A DNA stretch of 64,000 nucleotides. It comes from Marinococcus halophilus (GTDB taxonomy: Bacteria > Bacillota > Bacilli > Bacillales > Marinococcaceae). This document shows positions 57,142-64,000 of this stretch, one piece after another. Within the stretch, counting starts at the first letter, position 1, and each line of letters opens with the position of its first letter. Location: contig NZ_NPFA01000002.1 in NCBI RefSeq assembly GCF_002265875.1, positions 62,157 through 126,156 of the forward strand, given 5' to 3'. Under the pieces are notes generated by a model. The model worked only from the letters and a program-made list of their open reading frames with translations. It ran no database searches and had not been told where the DNA came from. The position numbers were made by a program, and so were the translations under genes.

Positions 57142-57615
57142 ATGAAGAACATTCGACTTCTTCCGTACAATGAAGCTTACCGGCCCTCGCTGGAATCCTA
57201 TTATTTGCCGGAAGCACAGGCGCAGTATACACGCCTGCCGCTGCAGGCAGTTACACAGCTGGGACCGGCGGAGACCGGAATTTTAATTGTCCACAACACA
57301 TACCCGGTAGGATTTTTCCAGCTGGAAACTGAAAACAGGTTTCCTAACTACTCAGCCAACAGCCGGGCGGGTTTATTAAAAAAATTCTCAATTCGTGTGG
57401 AAGAACAGGGGAAAGGGTACGCCGGAGATGCCCTTTGCAGTCTGCCTGCCTTTGCCGGCAAATGGTTCCCGGAATTGAACGAAATTGTCCTCGGAGTCAA
57501 TATCCGAAATGAATCTGCCCAATATGTCTATGTAAAAGCGGGGTTCAAAGATACAGGCCGGCGTTTGATGGGACCAATGGGCGTACAGTATATCTATTCA
57601 CTTCCATTAAAATGA
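57142..57615 (+). CDS. GNAT-family N-acetyltransferase
   Basis: A 157-residue acetyltransferase. The acetyl-CoA loop is FSIRVEEQGKGYAGDAL (RxxGxG/A variant), with LGVNIRNESAQYVYVKAGF as the C-terminal motif. Acceptor unknown. ATG 57142 is preferred (weak AGCAGGG upstream); ATG 57124 lacks a ribosome site. Confidence 0.78.
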   Translation: MKNIRLLPYNEAYRPSLESYYLPEAQAQYTRLPLQAVTQLGPAETGILIVHNTYPVGFFQLETENRFPNYSANSRAGLLKKFSIRVEEQGKGYAGDALCSLPAFAGKWFPELNEIVLGVNIRNESAQYVYVKAGFKDTGRRLMGPMGVQYIYSLPLK

Positions 57616-57625
57616 AAAAAGTAAA

Positions 57626-57889
57626 TTATTTTCCTTTTTGCTGTTTTTCTCTCCGCTGCTGAAGGAATAGAAATAAGCAGAAGGCAAGCATGCCCAAGCT
57701 GAGATTGGAAAGAATAAAGCCGAGCGGTCCTTGATTAAAAATACCAAGAGACAGTGCCCCGAAAAAAGTGATGTATGTAATTCCGAGAAGCGGCAGGCTG
57801 CGGTCGGTAACTTTCTGCATTAACCGCGCAAATTGGTACACAAGCGTATTTACAGCGAATCCAATTAGCAGTAAAATAAGTAAATTCAT
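57626..57889 (-). CDS. Small three-helix membrane protein
   Basis: 87 residues from ATG 57889 (AAAGG about 15 nt upstream); the frame extends to 57946. Hydrophobic segments at about residues 2-18, 32-50 and 55-78, then a basic tail (QQRREKQQKGK). Unknown. Confidence 0.5.
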   Translation of the reverse strand: MNLLILLLIGFAVNTLVYQFARLMQKVTDRSLPLLGITYITFFGALSLGIFNQGPLGFILSNLSLGMLAFCLFLFLQQRREKQQKGK

Positions 57890-58054
57890 GCGACTATCTG
57901 AACCTTTCTTTGTGTTGATGTCTTTTTCCGGTTTATATGCTACCATACCTTGGGTTTAAAAGATATCTGCATCACACGAACAGAGACAGCCGGCAGAAAG
58001 CTGGTAATGACGGCACCGAGATAGAGAGAATGGGATAAAGGTGGAGGGATGTTC

Positions 58055-59167
58055 ATGCAGGCATATGCAGATTTTTGGATGGAATGGCAGACACGTATTG
58101 TGGAGCTGCCCTGGATTGATATAGGAGTAGCTGTTCTTATTGCGCTTCTCGTGTTTGCTTTTCGGAAACTATTTACGACATACATTTTTCGTTTTATTTT
58201 AAGGATGACCCATCAATCAAGATCGCAGCTGTTCACTAATATTTTAGTGTCATTTGAACGCCCGATTCGTATGTTTTTCGCCGTAGTCGGTATATACTTA
58301 GCGCTGTTGTACCTGCCAATACCGTGGGATTCGATGACGATTATCAATCGCCTGTACGGCTCTATTTTAATTGTGCTCGTAGCCTGGGGGACATACAAGC
58401 TGCTGAATACGTCTTCGATGCTTTTCAATCCAATGATTAAACGGCTCGAAGGCAAAGAAGATAATATGCTGGTGCCATTTCTATCACGGGTGATCCGGAT
58501 TATTATCGTAGCGCTCGCGTTCACCATTATTCTTTCCTCCTGGGGCTTTAATATTAACGGGTTTGTTGCCGGGCTCGGCCTTGGTGGACTCGCCTTCGCT
58601 CTAGCTGCCCAGGACATGGTGGCAAACTTCATCGGCGGCATTATCATTGTGGTGGAGCGTCCGTTTAAACGTGGAGACTGGATCTATACCCCGACGGTAG
58701 AGGGGATTGTAGAAGACATTTCATTCCGGAGTACGAAGGTACGTACATTTGCTGACTCGATTGTTATTGTGCCAAACAACACGCTTGCGCACGAGGCGAT
58801 TACGAACTGGAGTGAAATGCGCAAGCGCGAAATTAATATGACGCTTGGCATTGAATACCAGACCCCGCGGGAGCAGGTGCTGCAGCTGCGGGAACGCCTC
58901 GAGGAGATGCTGAACAGCCGTGATGACATTGATAAAGAACTGATTCTTGTACAATTTAAAGAATTTAACAGCTCCTCGCTCGACCTGTGGGTTTACTGCT
59001 TCACAAAAACGACCGCGTTCCTGGAGTGGGCGGAAATCAAAGAAGAGTTGAATCTTGAAATTATTCGTATCCTTCAGGAGGAAGGCGTTCAATTTGCCTA
59101 TCCAACGCAGTCTATTTATATTGAAAAAACCCCTGAAGAAAATTATCACATGTCCGACAATAATTAA
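58055..59167 (+). CDS. MscS-family mechanosensitive channel
   Basis: A 370-residue small-conductance mechanosensitive channel-like protein: several N-terminal helices, the pore-lining helix with GFVAGLGLGGLAFALAAQDMVANFIGGI, then the beta domain (VERPFKRGDWIYTPTVEGIVEDISFRSTKVRTFADSIVIVPNN). It opens on osmotic downshock. ATG 58055 is set by GGAGGG about 9 nt upstream. Fits a salt-adapted lifestyle. Single gene. Confidence 0.9.
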   Translation: MQAYADFWMEWQTRIVELPWIDIGVAVLIALLVFAFRKLFTTYIFRFILRMTHQSRSQLFTNILVSFERPIRMFFAVVGIYLALLYLPIPWDSMTIINRLYGSILIVLVAWGTYKLLNTSSMLFNPMIKRLEGKEDNMLVPFLSRVIRIIIVALAFTIILSSWGFNINGFVAGLGLGGLAFALAAQDMVANFIGGIIIVVERPFKRGDWIYTPTVEGIVEDISFRSTKVRTFADSIVIVPNNTLAHEAITNWSEMRKREINMTLGIEYQTPREQVLQLRERLEEMLNSRDDIDKELILVQFKEFNSSSLDLWVYCFTKTTAFLEWAEIKEELNLEIIRILQEEGVQFAYPTQSIYIEKTPEENYHMSDNN

Positions 59168-59259
59168 GCTGGATACATGGTTGGCAAATAGAACGTACAT
59201 GTTATAATAATAATGTTTGTCAGAAGGAATTTGTACGTAAAAAGGAGCCGATGCATTCG

Positions 59260-59655
59260 ATGGAACGAGTGGAAACATTCGTATTAACCAGAGGGCTGAA
59301 TGCCAGTCAAGTATTGTCATTTGTGCATGAATTGGAAACATTTAAAGCAGATGTATTTTTCGAAAAACGAAGAACTTCCGCCAATGGAAAAAGCGTACTC
59401 GGCATGATGTCTTTGTTTACAAGCATTAGACTTGGGGATAAAGTGGAGCTCAAGGTTTACGGGGAAGAAAAAGATGCGGTTGCCGCGGTGGCAGCCGGAT
59501 ATCTCGGAGAAGCAGCGGAGTACGAGAATAATAATGGCTATTGGGAAGACGAAGCAGCAGAGCATGTAGAACGTGCGATGGCTGGCTGCATGACTCATTG
59601 GAATCCTAATGTGCGAAATATCGCGCGTTCGTATCTTAAAACGACACGCAGTTAA
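59260..59655 (+). CDS. HPr/Crh-like protein without the catalytic His
   Basis: A 131-residue protein. Residues about 4-82 align with HPr: the LTRGLNASQVLS segment takes the place of the active loop (GIHARPA), with Asn where His15 and Ser/Gln where Arg17/Pro18 would be, while KSVLGMMSL keeps the regulatory Ser46. It therefore cannot act in PTS phosphate transfer but, like Crh, could be phosphorylated on Ser by HPr kinase and signal through CcpA. A further 45-residue extension (AAEYENNNGYWEDEAAEHVERAM) is not found in HPr or Crh. AAAGGAG lies 12 nt upstream of ATG 59260 (and 3 nt from ATG 59251). Confidence 0.7.
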   Translation: MERVETFVLTRGLNASQVLSFVHELETFKADVFFEKRRTSANGKSVLGMMSLFTSIRLGDKVELKVYGEEKDAVAAVAAGYLGEAAEYENNNGYWEDEAAEHVERAMAGCMTHWNPNVRNIARSYLKTTRS

Positions 59656-59841
59656 TAGGAAGACCCGGTGCCGGAAGAAGGCGGCCGGGTCTTCAGCTGT
59701 ATTAGAAGCCGCTTGCTAATCCCCTGGACAATAAAAGCGTATAACAGGCCAAATAGGGTAAAGTAGAAAAGGAATAATTTCCATGTACTGGTTGTATGAT
59801 ACAAGCAGTAATATCGAATGTGACGAAAGGAGGAAGGCATT

Positions 59842-61020
59842 ATGATTGACCGGCATACCGGAACATTTTGGCGGGCATCCATTGCTCTTGGGCTTGCCTC
59901 TCTGCTCATCTTTGCCAATATGTATTATCCGCAGCCGCTGCTTCCATTATTTACAGGAGAATTCAACGTTAGCGAAGCAACAGCAAGCTTTGTGGTTTCA
60001 CTGTCGCTGCTGATGCTTGGGATAAGCTTCTTTTTTATCAGTGCAATATCTGATGCTAAGGGAAGAAGGAAAATCATCGTGTATGCAATGATCTGGGGAA
60101 CGATAGCAACGCTTCTTATTCCGTTTGCGGGGTCGTTTTGGCTGCTTTTGCTGTTGCGGATGATACAGGCAGTCGGGCTGGCCGGCATTCCTATTGCGGC
60201 GATGTCCTATATCGGGGAGGAATTTACCCCGAGGGCCATGACAGTAGCGATGGGCTTTTATGTGAGCGCGAACAGTCTTGGCGGCATGGGGGGAAGAGTA
60301 ATGAGCGGCGTGCTTGCTGATTGGTTCGACTGGCGGACAGCTTATTTTTTTATGGCTGGGGCAAGTGTGCTGCTCGCCGTGCTCGTCATTCTGCTGCTTC
60401 CTGCTTCGAAAAATTTCAAACCGAAGCCGCTGGAGTGGAGCGATACATGGAAAAACGCCCTGTTTCATCTTAGAGATCCGGTCCAACGGCTGGCTTATAT
60501 TATCGGCGGACTGAATTTTTTCGTGTTTATTGGCACATTTAACTTTATCACGTACCGGTTGGACGGAGATCCTTTTTTCGTTAGTACAGCGGTCCTTGGA
60601 CTGTTGTTTCTAACATACGGGGCAGGCACGTTCAGTTCAAGTCTTGCCGGAGAGTTGACGCAGCGCTTTAAACAGACGGACTGTATGCAGACCGGCATTC
60701 TAATTATGGCCGGCGGTCTGCTGCTGTCGCTTGTACCGCAGCTTTGGGTGGTTATTGCATCGCTTGCTGTACTGAGTTTTGGTTTTTTCTTTGCTCATTC
60801 CACGTCGAGCTCCTGGGTGACAAAAAACGCCAAAAAAGCCCGGGCGAGTGCCTCGGGACTTTATTTGACGTCTTATTATCTGGGCGGAAGCCTGAGCAGT
60901 ATTTATTTTGGACTACTATGGCCCGCAGCCGGCTGGATAGGTGTCATTGCCGGCGGTCTGCTCCTGTTAATAGTCACACTTACAAGCGTGCGTCGTCTGA
61001 TGCCAGCGGAAGCAGGCTAG
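59842..61020 (+). CDS. MFS transporter (YnfM/YybF-like)
   Basis: A 392-residue MFS transporter with 12 helices: FANMYYPQPLLPLF, FFISAISDAKGRRKIIVYA, LAGIPIAAMSYIGEEFTPRAMTVAMGFYVSANSLGGMGGRV. Likely a drug/arabinose-type efflux pump; substrate unknown. AAAGGAGGAAGG precedes ATG 59842. Its stop overlaps the stop of the convergent RraA-like gene. Confidence 0.88.
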   Translation: MIDRHTGTFWRASIALGLASLLIFANMYYPQPLLPLFTGEFNVSEATASFVVSLSLLMLGISFFFISAISDAKGRRKIIVYAMIWGTIATLLIPFAGSFWLLLLLRMIQAVGLAGIPIAAMSYIGEEFTPRAMTVAMGFYVSANSLGGMGGRVMSGVLADWFDWRTAYFFMAGASVLLAVLVILLLPASKNFKPKPLEWSDTWKNALFHLRDPVQRLAYIIGGLNFFVFIGTFNFITYRLDGDPFFVSTAVLGLLFLTYGAGTFSSSLAGELTQRFKQTDCMQTGILIMAGGLLLSLVPQLWVVIASLAVLSFGFFFAHSTSSSWVTKNAKKARASASGLYLTSYYLGGSLSSIYFGLLWPAAGWIGVIAGGLLLLIVTLTSVRRLMPAEAG

Positions 61021-61490
61021 CTTTTGGCAGGAAGAAGCACAATGCCGTCGCTGTCGGCATAGACGTAGTCTCCGGGCGTCCAGGTGACGTCGGCAAAGTC
61101 GACTGGAATGGAACGCTCGCCGCGTCCTTCCTTGACGGACTTTCGGGGGTTGGTAAAGCGGGAGAACACACGGACATCCATTTCGCGCAGCTCGTCACTG
61201 TCGCGGATGGCGCCGTTCACGATAATGCCTGCGAGCCCGCGATTGACAGCGATTTCTGCCAGGTTGTCCCCGAGCAGGGCGCGCCGGGAGGAACCGCCTC
61301 CGTCAACGACAAGAATGCTGCCGGCTGGAATATCGCCAAGCGCCTGTTCGACAAGTACGTTATCTTCAAATACCCGTACAGTTTCTATTGGTCCTTCAAA
61401 GGAACGTGCCGGTCCGTGTGATAAAAACGGCTCGTTGGCGACAAAAACCTCGTTTCCATATTCATCACAGATATCAGCTGTTCTACCCAT
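61017..61490 (-). CDS. RraA-like protein / HMG aldolase family
   Basis: A 157-residue RraA-fold protein: TADICDEYGNEVFVANEPFLSHGPARSFEGPIETVRVFEDN, SILVVDGGGSSRRALLGDNLAEIA, GIIVNGAIRDSDELREMDVRVFSR. Relatives are either RNase E regulators or 4-hydroxy-4-methyl-2-oxoglutarate/oxaloacetate decarboxylases; Firmicutes lack RNase E in the same form, so a metabolic role is more likely. Start at 61490 is set by AAAGGAGG. It overlaps the MFS gene by 4 nt at the stops (CTAG). Confidence 0.85.
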   Translation of the reverse strand: MGRTADICDEYGNEVFVANEPFLSHGPARSFEGPIETVRVFEDNVLVEQALGDIPAGSILVVDGGGSSRRALLGDNLAEIAVNRGLAGIIVNGAIRDSDELREMDVRVFSRFTNPRKSVKEGRGERSIPVDFADVTWTPGDYVYADSDGIVLLPAKS

Positions 61491-61639
61491 ATGTATGCCT
61501 CCTTTTATTAATTTCATTGTAAGGCTTTCCCAAACGAAAGAAAATAGCAGGAGAACAGAAAAAAGATGGAACTATCATTTTGCTTTCAAAGGGCGATATG
61601 ATAATCTAGGAAAGAGAAATTTGAAGGAGGATGTAAAAC

Positions 61640-62353
61640 ATGAATCAAATGGACGCAAATGAAATTATTCAGTTTATTTCAGATAGTAAAAAATCCACCC
61701 CGGTTAAAGTACATATTACCGGTGAATTGGACGCTATCGGATTTGGAAATGAAACGAAGCGGTTTATTACAGGCAACACCGGCGTATTGTTCGGTGAATG
61801 GGAAGATATTAAAGAAGGCATCGAAGCGAATGCAGACAAAATTGAAGATTTTGTTGTAGAAAATGACCGCAGAAACAGCGCAATCCCGATGCTTGATTTG
61901 AAAGACATCGAAGCACGCATTGAGCCGGGTGCGATCATCCGCGACCAGGTGGAAATCGGTAAAGGCGCGGTTATCATGATGGGCGCAAGCATCAATATCG
62001 GTTCAGTTGTTGGAGAAGGCACAATGATTGATATGAACGTTGTCATGGGCGGCCGTGCCACCGTGGGTAACAACTGCCATATCGGTGCAGGGTCCGTTCT
62101 TGCCGGGGTCATCGAGCCGCCATCCGCGCAGCCGGTCGTTGTCGAAGACGGTGTAGTGGTTGGTGCCAACTGCGTCATCCTTGAAGGAGTTACTGTCGGA
62201 GAAGGTGCAGTCGTAGCGGCCGGTGCCGTAGTAACAGAAGACGTGCCGGCAAACACGGTTGTTGCCGGTACTCCTGCACGTGTCATCAAAGAAATTGATG
62301 ATCAGACAAAAGGAAAAACAGAAATTAAACAGGAACTGCGCCGCTTAAAATAA
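61640..62353 (+). CDS. dapH: Tetrahydrodipicolinate N-acetyltransferase
   Basis: A 237-residue left-handed beta-helix enzyme that acetylates tetrahydrodipicolinate in the acetylated branch of diaminopimelate/lysine synthesis. Hexapeptide repeats ([31 protein letters not shown] and onward) dominate residues 90-215, with [25 protein letters not shown] typical of DapH. RBS GAAGGAGG. Followed by a strong hairpin before the aminotransferase gene. Confidence 0.93.
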   Translation: MNQMDANEIIQFISDSKKSTPVKVHITGELDAIGFGNETKRFITGNTGVLFGEWEDIKEGIEANADKIEDFVVENDRRNSAIPMLDLKDIEARIEPGAIIRDQVEIGKGAVIMMGASINIGSVVGEGTMIDMNVVMGGRATVGNNCHIGAGSVLAGVIEPPSAQPVVVEDGVVVGANCVILEGVTVGEGAVVAAGAVVTEDVPANTVVAGTPARVIKEIDDQTKGKTEIKQELRRLK

Positions 62354-62378
62354 CAATGCAACAATGTAATGTAACGGT

Positions 62379-62428
62379 GAAAGGCTGCCTTTTGGGACGG
62401 GTTCCAAAAGGGGCCTTTCTTTTTCATT
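62379..62428 (+). terminator. Intrinsic terminator / attenuator between dapH and the aminotransferase
   Basis: GAAAGGC and CCTTTTGG pair with CCAAAAGG and GCCTTTC in one long hairpin (62379-62420), followed by TTTTTC. Confidence 0.8.
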
Positions 62429-62449
62429 TATGCGAAAGGGGCAAACAGC

Positions 62450-63661
62450 ATGAACTGGCTTGAAAAAGACCAGCACTATATAATGTCTACGTACCAGCGT
62501 CTTCCGATTGTCGTAGAAAAAGGAGAAGGCAACTATTTATACGACAGCGAACAAAACAAATATCTCGACCTATTTACCGGCCTGGCCGTTAATATTGTCG
62601 GCCACTCCCATCCCTATCTGCTCAAAAAGCTGAAGGAGCAGGCAGACCAGTTTCTGCATATTTCCAATATGTTTATTAACAAACCGGCGGTGCGCCTGGC
62701 GGAACGGCTGATTGAGCTCAGTATTCCGGGAAAAGTGTTTTTTGCAAACTCCGGGGCGGAAGCTACTGAAGCAGCGGTCAAGCTTGTTCATAAGTGGGGA
62801 AGCAGCCAGGAAACGCCTAAAAAAGGCATTGCCGTTCTGGAAAAAAGCTTTCATGGCCGGACGCTGGGTGTTATCCAGCTGACACGTCAACCCGGGATTT
62901 ATCAGGATTTCCCGGCGGCGGATTATCCCGTGTATGAAGTAGAGGCAGAAAACCTGGAAGCGCTCGAAGAAGTGCTCAGGACGAAGCAGCCGGCAGCGTT
63001 TTTATTCGAACCAATTTTAGGATCAGGCGGCATTCAGCCGGTTTCTCCTTCTTTTATGGAGAAAGCAAAAGCCCTTTGTGAAAAATACAATGTGCTGTTT
63101 ATCGTGGATGAAATACAGACCGGCATCGGCCGTACTGGCACATTTTTCGCTTATGAACGGGCAGATATTACGCCGGACGTCATTTTGTTTGCTAAAGGCA
63201 TCGGCGGCGGCCTTCCACTAGGGGGCCTGATTGCTGGAGAGCACGTGCAGGAAGTTTTCCACCCCGGCGATCACGGGACGACCTTTGGGCCTTCACCGCT
63301 CAGCGCCGCGATGGGCAACGCCGTGCTCGATGTCCTGTATGATCAAAAAGAATTGGAACATGGGCGTGAACGGGCTGAATATTTATGGCAGCGCCTGGAA
63401 GGCTGGAAGAAGGAAAGCGAAGGGTTTGTGCAGGAAATCCGGGGCCTCGGCATGATGATTGGAGTAGTGCTGGATGCTGACGCAGTTTTTGTAAAAGCTC
63501 TGCAGGAAAAGCTGCTCGCGAAAGGGTTCATGTTTAATATTACCCAGCAACGGATTATCCGCCTTCTGCCGCCTTTAACCCTTGAGCACGCTGAAGTGGA
63601 CGCCTTCATTGAAACTCTCGCTGAAGAAATGAATGCCTTAAAAGAAAGGAGTCTGCAGTAA
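62450..63661 (+). CDS. Class III aminotransferase, likely N-acetyl-diaminopimelate aminotransferase
   Basis: A 403-residue PLP enzyme of the acetylornithine/ornithine aminotransferase (class III) group: [88 protein letters not shown], and the PLP-Lys in [19 protein letters not shown]. Its place between dapH and dapL argues that it makes N-acetyl-LL-2,6-diaminopimelate from N-acetyl-2-amino-6-oxopimelate, a step done in B. subtilis by the class I enzyme PatA. Its stop overlaps the dapL start (TAATG). Confidence 0.85.
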   Translation: MNWLEKDQHYIMSTYQRLPIVVEKGEGNYLYDSEQNKYLDLFTGLAVNIVGHSHPYLLKKLKEQADQFLHISNMFINKPAVRLAERLIELSIPGKVFFANSGAEATEAAVKLVHKWGSSQETPKKGIAVLEKSFHGRTLGVIQLTRQPGIYQDFPAADYPVYEVEAENLEALEEVLRTKQPAAFLFEPILGSGGIQPVSPSFMEKAKALCEKYNVLFIVDEIQTGIGRTGTFFAYERADITPDVILFAKGIGGGLPLGGLIAGEHVQEVFHPGDHGTTFGPSPLSAAMGNAVLDVLYDQKELEHGRERAEYLWQRLEGWKKESEGFVQEIRGLGMMIGVVLDADAVFVKALQEKLLAKGFMFNITQQRIIRLLPPLTLEHAEVDAFIETLAEEMNALKERSLQ

Positions 63662-64000
63662 TGACCACCCTCGATTTAACCAGGGTACGCCGTGACCTGC
63701 ACCGCATTCCGGAGCCGGGATTTAAAGAATTTAAAACGCAGCAGTACCTGCTCGAAGCGATTCGTGCTCTGCCGCAGGAGCACCTTATGTATAAAACCTG
63801 GCAGACTGGAATCCTCGTCCGTATCGAAGGCTCAAATCCGGAAAAAACCGTCGGCTACCGTACAGATATGGACGGTCTTCCGGTGACAGAACAATCGGGT
63901 CTGGATTTTCCGTCCGAACATGAAGGAATGATGCACGCCTGCGGGCACGACATGCATATGACCATCGCGCTCGGGATATTACAAAACCTTACGGAGCACC
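63661..64000 (+). CDS. dapL: N-acetyldiaminopimelate deacetylase (partial, cut by window end)
   Basis: The first 113 residues of an M20-family deacetylase: [43 protein letters not shown], and [19 protein letters not shown] (metal and catalytic His/Asp). The context (dapH, aminotransferase, dapL) identifies it as DapL/YkuR rather than another amidohydrolase. Overlaps the aminotransferase stop by 1 nt. Confidence 0.88.
   Translation, partial: MTTLDLTRVRRDLHRIPEPGFKEFKTQQYLLEAIRALPQEHLMYKTWQTGILVRIEGSNPEKTVGYRTDMDGLPVTEQSGLDFPSEHEGMMHACGHDMHMTIALGILQNLTEH

Noticed and set aside
1-64000. CRISPR array, rRNA genes, insertion sequences
   Set aside because: No regularly spaced repeats, no rRNA-like sequence and no transposase frame were seen on either strand.

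Overview
The window is a piece of a low-to-moderate GC Firmicutes chromosome, most likely a Bacillaceae species. Support for this: gene content close to Bacillus subtilis (yyaL, swrC-type RND pump, hemAT, RsbR-type stressosome protein, trhO, yrhE/yrhD-type formate dehydrogenase, xyl genes, dapH/dapL), strong AAGGAGG-type ribosome binding sites, frequent TTG/GTG starts and TTGACA/TATAAT promoters. Many proteins are rich in Asp/Glu (for example the RND pump and the solute-binding protein), which hints at a salt- or alkali-adapted member; this is inference.

Region 1-4273 is visibly more AT-rich, uses CGT/ACG-type codons and carries small phage-style genes: a PGDYG-like protein, a LysM cell-wall hydrolase, tiny membrane proteins, an HNH endonuclease and a zinc-ribbon protein. 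It is read as one end of a prophage or phage-like element. It abuts yyaL (thioredoxin-domain protein, DUF255), which is split. An N-terminal 61-codon piece with a phage-like leader (4274-4456) ends in a stop codon, followed by a 58-nt segment (4457-4514), and then the rest of the gene starts exactly inside the conserved CHWC motif. The junction has matched Ser codons (TCC/TCT, readable by one tRNA), a stop codon right after the first, and a hairpin with a UNCG tetraloop over the stop. That is the architecture of the translational bypass element of phage T4 gene 60. An attachment-site scar is the main alternative. This is the most interesting object in the window.

Region 4515-16850: yyaL remainder with a coupled unknown gene, a TauE/SafE exporter, a TetR regulator with a 20-bp palindromic operator, an RND pump translationally coupled to a DUF6884 and an M50 peptidase gene, then a M20 peptidase - nicotinamidase - glutamate dehydrogenase cluster and a tRNA-Arg(CCT).

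Region 17000-32500: housekeeping and signalling genes: glycerophosphodiesterase, HAD phosphatase, YihY, a beta-helix lipoprotein, DUF4003, HemAT, a macro-domain protein, an amidohydrolase under a guanine-class riboswitch, an SDR, an RsbR paralogue, an IDEAL protein, an Rrf2 regulator, a decayed amidase near a holin-like gene, and trhO.

Region 32466-39100: PAP2 phosphatase, formate dehydrogenase with its DUF1641 partner, a duplicated DUF2294 protein and small unknown genes.

Region 39200-52450 is a xylan/xylose utilisation island: a sugar symporter, GH43 beta-xylosidase, XylR, a YesL-like protein, an ABC sugar importer without its own ATPase, XylA and XylB, followed by a ThuA-like/Gfo-Idh pair. 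Four XylR-type operators and two cre-like sites tie most of it into one regulon.

Region 52597-64000: OFA-family transporter, aldo/keto reductase, several small unknown genes, tRNA-Val(GAC), GNAT, MscS channel, an HPr/Crh-like protein lacking the catalytic His, an MFS transporter, an RraA-like protein, and the start of the acetylated diaminopimelate/lysine pathway (dapH, class III aminotransferase, dapL cut by the window end).
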